Part shown: positions 1 through 7,446 of the stretch, piece by piece
Layout of the letters: every line of letters begins with the position of its first letter
Position numbering within the stretch: the first letter of the stretch is position 1
Assembly (NCBI GenBank): GCA_910586435.1
Contig: CAJUGT010000004.1
Coordinates: 23,707 to 64,373 of the forward strand
DNA: 40,667 nt
Reading direction: 5' to 3'
Origin: an uncultured Acetatifactor sp.
Lineage (GTDB): Bacteria; Bacillota; Clostridia; Lachnospirales; Lachnospiraceae
Notes under the pieces: generated by a model
What the model saw: only the letters and a program-made list of their open reading frames with translations
Databases searched by the model: none
Told to the model about the DNA's origin: nothing
Made by a program: the position numbers and the translations under genes

Positions 1-222
1 ATGGTCACATTTCCTGTTCCCACAAATTGTTCTGGGTACTTCCTGCCGAATGCTGGTTTTTTATTCCAGTTCCGCATTCGGCCTCCAGTACCCTGTCATC
101 TTAGAACAATTTATGGTCACATTTCCTGTTCCCACAAATTGTTCTGGGTACTTCCTGCCGAATGCTGTTTTTTTATTCCAGTTCCGCATTCGGCCTCCAG
201 TATCCTGCCGGATGCTGTTTAT
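1..222. repeat. 112-bp tandem repeat with long internal hairpin
   Basis: Two near-identical units start at 1 and 113 and match for about 93 bases each; a third partial copy (CCTGCCGGATGCTGTTT) follows near 206-222. Within unit 1, the arm at 36-53 (GTACTTCCTGCCGAATGC) pairs with 74-91 (GCATTCGGCCTCCAGTAC), giving an 18-bp stem with two mismatches; unit 2 repeats it with one further mismatch. No gene is seen in 1-317. The repeat lies just past the 3' end of the minus-strand glgP gene. It could be a transcription-end or RNA-stabilising structure, or a small dispersed palindromic repeat; the sequence does not decide. Confidence 0.85.
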
Positions 223-317
223 TAGAGTGCCCAGATTTTGATGATTTACTCCTCACAGGCAAGGCTCCTAAAATACTTCCAGCAGTCACAGGCCAATTTG
301 TCAGCTGACTTTCCCTG

Positions 318-2588
318 TTAGCGCAGCTTCCATATTTTCCTGTTGTATTCTTCAATGGTTCTGTCTGAGGAAAAATATCCTGCTTTGGCAATATTCACCA
401 GCATCATTTTCTTCCATTTGACTCTGTCCTCATAATCCGCAAACATTTTATCCTTTATTTTGATATACTCTTCCAGATCCAATAAGGTCATAAACCAGTC
501 CTTTTCCAGCAGTTCCCTGTAGAGGCGTTTCAGATTCTCCTCATGTCCCACCCTCATGGCCATATCCCCGAGGAGAAAGTCTACCGCCCTGTGAATGATG
601 GGGCTTCTTTCATAGTACTCCCTGGCGGCATAATCGCCTTTTGCGTAATGTCCAATGACCGTTTCACTGTCCTTCCCAAACATATAAATATTTTCATCCC
701 CTACCAGCTCATGTATCTCTACATTCGCTCCATCCCTGGTTCCAAGGGTAACTGCGCCATTGAGCATAAACTTCATATTACTTGTTCCGGAAGCTTCTTT
801 TGACGCAAGGGAAATCTGTTCCGACACATCGCAGGCCGGAATCAGTTTCTCCGCGTAACTGACATTATAGTTCTCCACCATGACCACTTTCATATAGGGA
901 CTTACTTCCGGATCATGATTTACAATCTCAGCTATCACCAGCAGAAGATGAATAATATCCTGGGCAATTACATAGGCGGGCGCCGCTTTTGCCCCAAAGA
1001 TAAAGGCCATAGGTCTGACAGGTTTCTTACCGCCTTTGATTTCCAGATACTTGTGGATGATATACAATGCGTTCATCTGTTGACGTTTGTATTCATGCAG
1101 ACGTTTCACCTGAATGTCAAAAATGGCATCCGTATCCAAAGAAACACCTTCCGCTTTCCGGATAAATTCTGACAGCTCTGCTTTTTTCTGCCGTTTCACC
1201 CCGTCTATGGCATCCAGAACTACCATATCCCCCTTCTTTTCCAGAAGTTTCTCCAGCGCAAGGGCATTCGTCTGATAATCCTTCCCAATGGTGTCCGTCA
1301 ATAAACCGGCAAGTTCCCTGTTACAGGTAAGAAGCCAGCGACGGAAGGTAATACCATTTGTCATATTATGGAATCTGTCCGGGTAAATGCGGTAAAACGA
1401 ATTCAGTTCAGTATTTTTTAGAATATCTGTGTGAATCTCCGCAACCCCATTGATGCTGTAACCATAATGAATGGCTATATGCGCCATATGGACCCTGTTC
1501 TCTCCATCAATAATCTGTACCCTGGACTCCTTATATTTTTCCGCAACTCTTGTGTTCAATTCCTTTATGATGGGAACTATCTGGGGAACTGCCTTTTCAA
1601 TATAGGCCAGGGGCCATTTTTCCAATGCCTCGGCCAAAATGGTATGATTGGTATAGGCGCAGGTATTGCTGACCACCTGGACAGCCTCATCCATTGTAAA
1701 ACCTTTTTCCAGAGTCAGAATACGTATCAGTTCCGGAATGATAAAGGTGGGATGGGTATCGTTGATTTGAATTGCGGCGTGTTCTGCCATACGGCGCAAA
1801 TCGCAGCCCTTTTCCTCCAATTCTTTCAATATGAGCCTGGCAGCGTTGGCGCACAGAAAATACTCCTGGTAGATTCGCAGTAAATTTCCCGCTTCATCGG
1901 AGTCGTCCGGATACAGGAACAATGTCAGATTCTTGGTGACTGCCCTTTTGTCAAAGCTAATCCCTTTCTTCACCAGGCTCTCATCCACTGACTTTAAGTC
2001 AAATAAATGCAGTTTATTGCGCCCGTTGTGATAGCCTATAACATCTATGTCATAAAGAATTGAAGTCACTTTTTCCTCGCCAAATGCCACTTCATAAGAG
2101 ATTCCTGTCTTTGTCAGCCAAGAATTCTCTTCCATCCATTCATTTTTTTCCGCTTTCTGAAGGCGGTCTTGAAATACCTGTTGAAACAATCCATAATGAT
2201 AATTCAGGCCAATGCCGTCTCCCGGCAGTCCCAATGTGGCAATGGAATCCAGAAAGCATGCCGCCAACCGTCCCAATCCGCCGTTTCCCAGGGAAGGCTC
2301 CGGCTCCATTTCCTCAATGGCGGACAATTTTTTCCCGTGCCTCTCCAACACTTCTTCCATTTCATCATAAATCCCAAGGTTTATCAGATTGTTGGACAAC
2401 AGTTTCCCAATCAGGAACTCCATGGATAGGTAGTATACCTTCTTATTTCCCATAATCTCTTTCTTATCCGCCAACATCCCTTTGGTCAACTGCAAAATTC
2501 CCTGATATAGCTGCGCGTCCGTGCAGGCATCCATTGTTTTGCCGAACATTTTACCGGTCAGTTCACTCAACCGCTTTTCCAATTCCAT
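318..2588 (-). CDS. glgP: Glycogen/starch/maltodextrin phosphorylase (GT35)
   Basis: Phosphorolyses terminal alpha-1,4-glucosyl units of glycogen or maltodextrin to glucose-1-phosphate in the cytoplasm. The 756-aa product matches GT35 along its whole length: VYYLSMEFLIGKLLSN near residue 52, LGNGGLGRLAACFLDS near 105, the INDTHP segment near 280, and the pyridoxal-phosphate site EASGTSNMKF with the Schiff-base lysine at about residue 606. Length is normal for short bacterial GlgP/MalP forms. The start is set at the ATG at 2588 because GGAGG stands 6 nt upstream; an in-frame TTG two codons earlier lacks spacing. No other glycogen gene is adjacent, so glycogen versus maltodextrin as substrate cannot be decided. 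The gene appears to be single, with a tandem hairpin repeat downstream. Confidence 0.96.
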   Translation of the reverse strand: MELEKRLSELTGKMFGKTMDACTDAQLYQGILQLTKGMLADKKEIMGNKKVYYLSMEFLIGKLLSNNLINLGIYDEMEEVLERHGKKLSAIEEMEPEPSLGNGGLGRLAACFLDSIATLGLPGDGIGLNYHYGLFQQVFQDRLQKAEKNEWMEENSWLTKTGISYEVAFGEEKVTSILYDIDVIGYHNGRNKLHLFDLKSVDESLVKKGISFDKRAVTKNLTLFLYPDDSDEAGNLLRIYQEYFLCANAARLILKELEEKGCDLRRMAEHAAIQINDTHPTFIIPELIRILTLEKGFTMDEAVQVVSNTCAYTNHTILAEALEKWPLAYIEKAVPQIVPIIKELNTRVAEKYKESRVQIIDGENRVHMAHIAIHYGYSINGVAEIHTDILKNTELNSFYRIYPDRFHNMTNGITFRRWLLTCNRELAGLLTDTIGKDYQTNALALEKLLEKKGDMVVLDAIDGVKRQKKAELSEFIRKAEGVSLDTDAIFDIQVKRLHEYKRQQMNALYIIHKYLEIKGGKKPVRPMAFIFGAKAAPAYVIAQDIIHLLLVIAEIVNHDPEVSPYMKVVMVENYNVSYAEKLIPACDVSEQISLASKEASGTSNMKFMLNGAVTLGTRDGANVEIHELVGDENIYMFGKDSETVIGHYAKGDYAAREYYERSPIIHRAVDFLLGDMAMRVGHEENLKRLYRELLEKDWFMTLLDLEEYIKIKDKMFADYEDRVKWKKMMLVNIAKAGYFSSDRTIEEYNRKIWKLR

Positions 2589-2855
2589 AGGCAACCTCCA
2601 TCACTACTTTCCCTGTCATTATTAGACTTTTCCCATAGGATTGCCATTTTTCGCATAAAATATTACACCCGGGGCAGCTTGAAGCAAGAAAATCATTTTC
2701 CTTGAATCCTCAATTTTTTGTATCGCCACTGGATTTATCAACAAGTCTATCATTTGGCTTGCTGTTTGATATACAATTTAATTTGCCACTTGGCACTATT
2801 GAGTCCAAACAATAACTAACAGTTACACTTTATCCTGAAACGTAAGAAGATTTTC
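2589..2855. other. Intergenic region upstream of glgP
   Basis: AT-rich divergent spacer between glgP (minus) and the small ORF cluster (plus). It contains the glgP ribosome binding site next to the start. I see no coding frame, repeat or recognisable RNA here; the only strong signal is the plus-strand promoter listed separately at 2856-2884. Confidence 0.5.
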
Positions 2856-2884
2856 TTGACATTTGATTGTTGCTTTAGTACTAT
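2856..2884 (+). promoter_or_regulatory. Sigma-A type promoter for small-ORF cluster
   Basis: A consensus -35 box TTGACA (2856-2861) is followed after exactly 17 bp by TACTAT (2879-2884). Predicted transcription start is near 2891, only about 9 nt before the ATG at 2900, so that first ORF would be nearly leaderless. Confidence 0.6.
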
Positions 2885-2899
2885 TTTACTTAGGGGGCA

Positions 2900-3040
2900 A
2901 TGAAATTTACAAAAGCAGCGCTGTCAGTTCAATTCAGCTATGGGGCAAAAACACCAATACGCATGAAGTACGATTTAGAACGACTGAAGAAACTGGCAGA
3001 TGAAAATTTTATCAGAAAGGACGGTGTGTTATCAAAATGA
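2900..3040 (+). CDS. Small ORF, 46 aa, unknown
   Basis: The frame runs from ATG at 2900 to a TGA whose last bases overlap the ATG of the next gene (ATGA at 3037-3040), the classic arrangement for translational coupling. The peptide starts MKFTKAALSVQFSYG and continues with a basic, probably helical C-terminal half (ERLKKLADENFIRKDG). A GGGGG stretch lies immediately before the ATG, too close for an ideal ribosome binding site. It follows a consensus promoter. I recognise no family. It may be a real small protein, a leader whose translation sets up the next gene, or the tail of a decayed gene. Confidence 0.45.
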   Translation: MKFTKAALSVQFSYGAKTPIRMKYDLERLKKLADENFIRKDGVLSK

Positions 3041-3402
3041 CATTCCCCAGAAAAATTAACATTGTTATAGCTGGTACTCTAGTCATTCTGACCTTATGCG
3101 GTACCCTATGGCATGTCAGGGCAAACGAGACGGCCACAGGCACAAACAGATCCAGCCTTCCGAATTATCAAAGCATTGATAAAGAAGCGGCGCTGAAAAG
3201 CGGCTTATGCGCATTTGATAAGGTTCAGGACGCCCAAGTATTTGTATCGGTATTAGACGGGAAAATCAATTCCGCAAATGTCTTGTTAGAGACACAGGAG
3301 CGCATTACCGACGCGGAAAAAGAAACCATAAAACTATATATATCGGAACATCTGGAAGGTCTGGAAGAAGAGAATATCCAAATACAATACGCTGTTTTAT
3401 AA
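3037..3402 (+). CDS. Small membrane-anchored/secreted protein, possible YscJ/FliF-like fold
   Basis: The 121-aa protein begins with a positively charged start and a hydrophobic segment at about residues 7-27 (signal peptide or single anchor), followed by a polar linker and a compact domain. That domain (DAQVFVSVLDG, then ITDAEKETIKLYISEHLEGL and EENIQIQYAVL) has the order of a YscJ/FliF ring-building motif: a strand of the form 'V-x-A-x-V-x-V', an 'LT/IT-x-x-x' helix with V.GL, and a final strand. I infer this from the pattern only. The start overlaps the stop of the 46-aa ORF. No flagellar or type III genes lie nearby, so a role in such a machine is not implied; a SpoIIIA-like or envelope role is equally possible. 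Confidence 0.6.
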   Translation: MTFPRKINIVIAGTLVILTLCGTLWHVRANETATGTNRSSLPNYQSIDKEAALKSGLCAFDKVQDAQVFVSVLDGKINSANVLLETQERITDAEKETIKLYISEHLEGLEEENIQIQYAVL

Positions 3403-3404
3403 CG

Positions 3405-3647
3405 ACTGTAACAGGTGACAACACTGGCACACCTGTTAGCACAAGATCATGGCCATGGACTGATTGTTCCAACATTTTAGGGCATAGTTGGGGCGATTGG
3501 GGCACTTGGAGGGAAACGGGAGAAAGGGTTCATTATTCTGGTGGCCCTTGCATAGCTTTTGTCAGTAGACTTCGTTCTTGTACCAGAACCCATTGTGACG
3601 CATATGAAGTAGAAACTAACTCCATTTGGGTTAATTGCTGCAATTAG
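3405..3647 (+). pseudogene. Start-less cysteine-rich secreted-protein tail
   Basis: Directly after the previous stop, a different frame is open to TAG at 3645. It encodes about 80 residues rich in Trp and Cys, including CSNILGHSWGDWGTW and later RSCTRTHCDAYEVET, ending WVNCCN. The even spacing of Cys/Trp and the G-H-x-W-G-x-W-G motif look like a genuine extracellular domain rather than random sequence; I recall similar short secreted domains in Lachnospiraceae but cannot name the family. No ATG, GTG or TTG with a ribosome binding site is found in frame, although the frame stays open upstream beneath the preceding gene. It is most simply a 5'-truncated gene; a programmed frameshift from the preceding ORF is a less likely alternative. 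Confidence 0.5.
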
Positions 3648-3717
3648 AAATATTTTTATGGCTTAAGATATTATACGGACTGCTCTTTGCGTTATAATAT
3701 CCCATGTTATATAGCGT

Positions 3718-3758
3718 CTTCCGGCGTTGGTACGCTTCATGCGCTGCTTCGCCGGAAG
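3718..3758. repeat. Inverted repeat / hairpin before tadA
   Basis: CTTCCGGCG (3718-3726) is perfectly complementary to CGCCGGAAG (3750-3758), with a 23-nt spacer. A TATAAT box at 3693-3698 with a poor -35 (TTATAC, 16 bp upstream) precedes it, so the hairpin may sit in the tadA 5' leader. There is no T-run, so it is not a typical terminator. Nothing else is recognised in 3648-3897. Confidence 0.5.
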
Positions 3759-3897
3759 GTATATCCTTTTTGAACAGTTATTTTGTTATAAATTTTATCT
3801 GAAGTTTTACTATTTACTTTTTTCTTCCGCTGAATTTTTTTCACGAAACCATAGGATTCTTATATCCTTCATTTCATCATGGGGGCATTGAGACATA

Positions 3898-4407
3898 ATG
3901 GCCGGAATTCAAAACATACATGAAAAATACATGAAAGAAGCCCTGAAACAGGCAAAAAAAGCCCTGGCCCTGGGAGAGGTTCCCATCGGCTGCGTCATTG
4001 TACATAAGGGAAAAATCATCGGACGTGGTTATAACCGGCGCAACACAGACAAAAGCACCCTGGCCCATGCGGAAATCACCGCCATCAGAAAGGCCAGCAA
4101 ATATATCGGTGACTGGCGGCTGGAAGAATGTACCATATATATTACTTTGGAACCCTGTCAGATGTGTGCCGGCGCCATTATTCAGGCCCGTATACCGGAA
4201 GTGGTCATGGGCTGCATGAATCCGAAAGCCGGCTGCGGCGGCTCTGTTTTAAACATTCTGGAGACGCCCCAGTTCAACCATCAGGCCCTTGTCACCAGAG
4301 GCATCCTGGAACAGGAATGCGCAGACCTTTTAAAATCCTTTTTCACCGATTTAAGAGAACGCAACAAGAGAGAAAAAGCACTGCGGCGCCAATCTTCAGA
4401 GGAATAG
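3898..4407 (+). CDS. tadA: tRNA-specific adenosine deaminase (A34 to inosine)
   Basis: Deaminates adenosine 34 in the tRNA-Arg(ACG) anticodon to inosine; zinc-dependent and essential in most bacteria. The 169-aa product has the cytidine/deoxycytidylate deaminase signature in order: HAE at residues 57-59 (zinc ligand His and proton-shuttle Glu) and PCQMC at 86-90 (two zinc-binding cysteines), with the TadA-typical start HEKYMKEALKQAKKAL and the GEVPIGCV strand. Length is typical. The ATG at 3898 is chosen by alignment to the family; upstream GGGGG is rather distant (about 13 nt). It converges with the membrane-protein gene that ends at 4415, with only 7 bp between the two ends. Confidence 0.96.
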   Translation: MAGIQNIHEKYMKEALKQAKKALALGEVPIGCVIVHKGKIIGRGYNRRNTDKSTLAHAEITAIRKASKYIGDWRLEECTIYITLEPCQMCAGAIIQARIPEVVMGCMNPKAGCGGSVLNILETPQFNHQALVTRGILEQECADLLKSFFTDLRERNKREKALRRQSSEE

Positions 4408-4414
4408 AACACAG

Positions 4415-5107
4415 CTATTGAAAATCTTTCGTGTAATAGTCCTGTTGCAGATATTCCTGTTCTAACATGGCGCTGTCGGCGCTTCCTCCCTGCCGCATCC
4501 GAAACAGCAATCCGCCTAAATCCTGACGAAACATATTCTCATACTCCTGCCCATAGCCAATAAGGGCATTTTTATTTTTCCTTGCAATCAGACGAAGTAC
4601 ATAGCGGGCGGCAGCATCCGTTTGTTTTTTCTTTATCATTATGGGCACCAGTGTCTTCTCCCCATCTCCAGTGCATATCATAATCCCTCTGCCTTCCCCT
4701 GGCTCCTGGCTCTCATACGCCCAGACCACATCCCTCAAAGGAAACATTTTGGGCAGGAATGTATTTCCATAATAACATATGGCGTCACTGCACAGTACCA
4801 TATTCTTTATCTTAGGAGCCCTTGAAGCCTCCCTTTCCAGTCTCTCCGGAGAAAAACCGGGAATTTTCCACAGCTCCTGCTTTACTTTCTCATACTGGCT
4901 TAAAACCACTATGCCAAAAATGGTCAGCCCCACAAACACCATAAATATGAGAAGCAGAAAGAATAATAGTATTTCCAGTATGTAGTCCCCTTTCGCGAAC
5001 AGCGTCAGAATAACCATTCCAAGAAGCACCACACCCAAGATGACTATGTTCGCCACCAGTTTCCAAAATCCACGGAAAAGCTTCCTCAAACATCTCATGC
5101 CTGCCAC
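4415..5107 (-). CDS. Two-TM membrane protein of unknown function
   Basis: The 230-aa protein has two hydrophobic segments at about residues 17-38 and 43-70, followed by a cytoplasmic soluble domain of roughly 150 residues. The soluble part contains a stretch like a small beta-rich PH/PepSY-type module (CYYGNTFLPKMFPLRDVVWAYE, here described only by look) and ends in a polar, Gln-rich tail. I do not recognise the family firmly. The start at 5107 is GTG with GGAG very close; an in-frame ATG at 5098 is an alternative. Its 5' end lies 7 bp from the stop of the upstream small membrane gene, so the two form an operon and may make one membrane complex. Confidence 0.75.
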   Translation of the reverse strand: MAGMRCLRKLFRGFWKLVANIVILGVVLLGMVILTLFAKGDYILEILLFFLLLIFMVFVGLTIFGIVVLSQYEKVKQELWKIPGFSPERLEREASRAPKIKNMVLCSDAICYYGNTFLPKMFPLRDVVWAYESQEPGEGRGIMICTGDGEKTLVPIMIKKKQTDAAARYVLRLIARKNKNALIGYGQEYENMFRQDLGGLLFRMRQGGSADSAMLEQEYLQQDYYTKDFQ

Positions 5108-5114
5108 TCACTCC

Positions 5115-5513
5115 TCAGTTGATACTAGCGCTTATATATGCCGAAAAAAAGACGAACACCACCAGCAGCACGAAAAATGCCAGTCCCACAATAACGCCCA
5201 AAAATACCTTAAGCCCCGTTGTCATTTTAGACTTTACAATCGACCGAACTGCCCAATAACCACCGAAACATATCAAGGCTCCAACAGGTCCCACCAGCCA
5301 GACCAGCAGCATGGAAACTATCGTAGCAATCCAGTCAGACCCTCCCATTTTCTTCTTATCCGGCTTTGGATCCGTAGCTGAGGAAGGACCATGACCGTTT
5401 TCCATCTGATTCTGCCTCCCCGCAAGAGGGTCCTGGTAATTTCCCTGCTGATTTTGTGAATTCATTTGTGTACTCTGTCCGTCTTCCTGTTTGTTCAAAT
5501 CTACCTGACTCAT
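5115..5513 (-). CDS. Small membrane protein with Gln/Asn-rich N-terminus
   Basis: The 132-aa protein starts with a roughly 55-residue hydrophilic region rich in Gln, Asn, Pro and Ser (probably disordered) and then has two membrane segments at about 60-85 and 103-127. The start has a good AGGAGGAGA ribosome binding site 4 nt before ATG. Architecture is like other small Firmicutes proteins with a disordered N-terminus and a two-TM C-terminus, but no function is assigned. Transcribed just ahead of the gene ending at 4415, it is probably co-expressed with it. Confidence 0.75.
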   Translation of the reverse strand: MSQVDLNKQEDGQSTQMNSQNQQGNYQDPLAGRQNQMENGHGPSSATDPKPDKKKMGGSDWIATIVSMLLVWLVGPVGALICFGGYWAVRSIVKSKMTTGLKVFLGVIVGLAFFVLLVVFVFFSAYISASIN

Positions 5514-5643
5514 ATTCTCCTCCTCTTTTCAATTCCCTGCTTCGGGAACTTGTACAATTCAGATAATCCAGACCAAATTGCTGATACAATAACTGTATTT
5601 TTATCACTGTTTACGTCAAAACACAATATTACTTTCCTATAAA

Positions 5644-5691
5644 CCGCAAATTCCCTGCCGCTCAGCCCCCATAATGCCCGGCAGTTTGCGG
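5644..5691 (-). terminator. Imperfect hairpin downstream of histidine phosphatase
   Basis: CCGCAAA (5644-5650) and CTGCCG (5655-5660) pair with CGGCAG (5679-5684) and TTTGCGG (5685-5691), a bulged stem about 13 bp long. It lies 20 bp beyond the stop of the minus-strand gene at 5711. Only a short T-run (TTTA) follows on the minus strand, so terminator activity is plausible but weak. Confidence 0.4.
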
Positions 5692-5710
5692 CTTCACTCT
5701 CCTCCTGCGC

Positions 5711-6439
5711 TCAGTCATGCCTGTCCTTGCTGTCAAAAGTTTCGCAGAATCGGGCCGAAAAGGAAGGCGCTTCCCCGGCGATATACAGATGTGAAGTGTC
5801 GCCAAAAGTACTTATTCTGAAGGACGCTTTGCCCTCCCTGCGTTCTTCCGAGAACACAGTGGTCACAGACGTGGGCGCTGCGCAGGTATGATGCCAGAGT
5901 ATCATGGGGGACACATTCATAAGCCTGCTTAACAGCACACATTCCAGTCCAAAATGGCAGAAAAATACAAGAATATCCCGGTTGGGCCGTTCCGCCTTGT
6001 AGAATTCCCCATATCTCACATATCCATGTTCTTCCAGCAATATATCAAATTGGCGGACAATCTCCCCATAGGCTTCCCCTACTTTTCCCTCCCGCATAAT
6101 ATCCGTCTGAAACCATTTATCCCGCAGAAAATAAGCCTCCTCCGCCATCCAGTGCTCCGGAAGCCAGTCCCATGCAATTTTTTTCCCGTCCGTCACATCC
6201 GGACGCTGGATCAAAGGAGGAAACTCCCTCAGCCAATCACATACCTGCGCTGTTCTGCCCATTTTCCGCAAGGTCACGGACGCCGTATCTCTGGCTCTTC
6301 CCAGAGGCGATACATAAAAGTCCGTCACATCAATCTTTGAAATCCGCTCTGCCAGCAGTTCTGCTTCCCGCCAGCCCTTCTCTGTCAGAGAATCCTTTTC
6401 ATAATCCGGATCCCCATGTCGTATTATCATTATTCTCAT
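5711..6439 (-). CDS. Histidine phosphatase family protein (phosphoglycerate-mutase-like)
   Basis: Cytoplasmic hydrolase or mutase of the branch-1 histidine phosphatase superfamily. The phosphohistidine motif RHG is at residues 7-9 (MRIMIIRHGDPDY), LTEKGWREAELLAERI and VSPLGRARDTA follow as in this family, and a second catalytic region with CHFGLECVL lies near residue 162. The middle insert containing W and E-rich segments is family-variable and gives no substrate. The 242-aa length is normal. The ATG has GGAGAAGC upstream. It follows the ZIP transporter gene by 77 bp on the same strand and may share its transcript. Confidence 0.88.
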   Translation of the reverse strand: MRIMIIRHGDPDYEKDSLTEKGWREAELLAERISKIDVTDFYVSPLGRARDTASVTLRKMGRTAQVCDWLREFPPLIQRPDVTDGKKIAWDWLPEHWMAEEAYFLRDKWFQTDIMREGKVGEAYGEIVRQFDILLEEHGYVRYGEFYKAERPNRDILVFFCHFGLECVLLSRLMNVSPMILWHHTCAAPTSVTTVFSEERREGKASFRISTFGDTSHLYIAGEAPSFSARFCETFDSKDRHD

Positions 6440-6516
6440 TTTGCTTCTCCTATATTAAGTCGCTGCGCAACATCACTAAAGGGTGCGGTTCTTTCGGCGC
6501 CCTACTGTCAGGCTTT

Positions 6517-7293
6517 TTACCCTAACGCCACATCCAGAACCATCATCAACACAAATCCCACGGCCACGCCCACTGTACCAATATTCGTATGTTCCCCTCC
6601 CTGGGCTTCAGGAATCAGCTCTTCCACCACCACATATATCATAGCCCCCGCAGCAAACGCAAGGAAATAGGGCAGAAGAGGCACAATCTGTTCTGCCAGC
6701 AGAATTGTCACCACCGCTCCCACAGGTTCTACCACCCCTGAAAGCACACCGTACCAAAAAGCCTTGGGCCGGGACACTCCCGCATTCCTGAGAGGCATGG
6801 AAATAATTGCCCCTTCCGGGAAATTCTGAATGGCAATTCCCACAGCCAACACCAATGCAGCGGCAAAAGTCATGCCGGTTCCATCCACCATTGCGCCGGC
6901 AAAAGCCACACCCACAGCCATCCCTTCCGGCAGATTATGAAGCGCCACGGCAAGTACCAGCATGGTTGTCTTTCTAAAATCCGATTTCATGCCTTCCGGT
7001 TTCTCCCCGCCCACATGAAGATGTGGTATCAGGGTATCCAGCAAAAGCAAAAACCCAATCCCCAGCAGGAACCCCGCCGCTGCCGGCAGCCAGGCATTGT
7101 TCCCCTTTTTTTCCTCCAATTCAATTGCGGGAATCAACAAAGACCACACCGATGCCGCAATCATGACGCCGGCGGCAAACCCCAATAACAGCTTTTCCAG
7201 CTGCGGATTCATTTTTGCCCTCATAAAGAACACCATTGCCGCCCCCAACGTGGTGCCCAGAAAAGGAATTGACAGTACTATAAATTCTTCCAT
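6517..7293 (-). CDS. ZIP-family divalent metal transporter
   Basis: Integral membrane protein of about 258 aa, with eight expected membrane helices, carrying zinc, iron or other divalent metal into the cytoplasm. The ZIP metal-site motifs are visible: LHNLPEGMAVG in TM4 and IQNFPEGAIIS in TM5, plus a short His-containing loop (PHLHVGGEKPEG) before TM4. The GufA/ZupT branch fits best. The ATG at 7293 is preferred because GGGGGAT lies 5 nt upstream; the longer frame would add 13 residues without a binding site. It is the first gene before the histidine phosphatase. Confidence 0.92.
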   Translation of the reverse strand: MEEFIVLSIPFLGTTLGAAMVFFMRAKMNPQLEKLLLGFAAGVMIAASVWSLLIPAIELEEKKGNNAWLPAAAGFLLGIGFLLLLDTLIPHLHVGGEKPEGMKSDFRKTTMLVLAVALHNLPEGMAVGVAFAGAMVDGTGMTFAAALVLAVGIAIQNFPEGAIISMPLRNAGVSRPKAFWYGVLSGVVEPVGAVVTILLAEQIVPLLPYFLAFAAGAMIYVVVEELIPEAQGGEHTNIGTVGVAVGFVLMMVLDVALG

Positions 7294-7446
7294 ATTATCC
7301 CCCGTTTCTGCCCGGACTGCGAATCCGGACATTCTCCCTGTTCCAGGCTGTCCCTGCCTGGCGGCGCATACTCTAAAATGTCAATAACCATAGTATGCGA
7401 CATCGCATGGTCATAATACGTAAGAATTTATCTAAAAACAAAATTG

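Noticed and set aside
1431..1883. 150-codon plus-strand frame inside glgP
   Set aside because: Antisense shadow of a fully conserved GT35 coding region; no binding site or family pattern.
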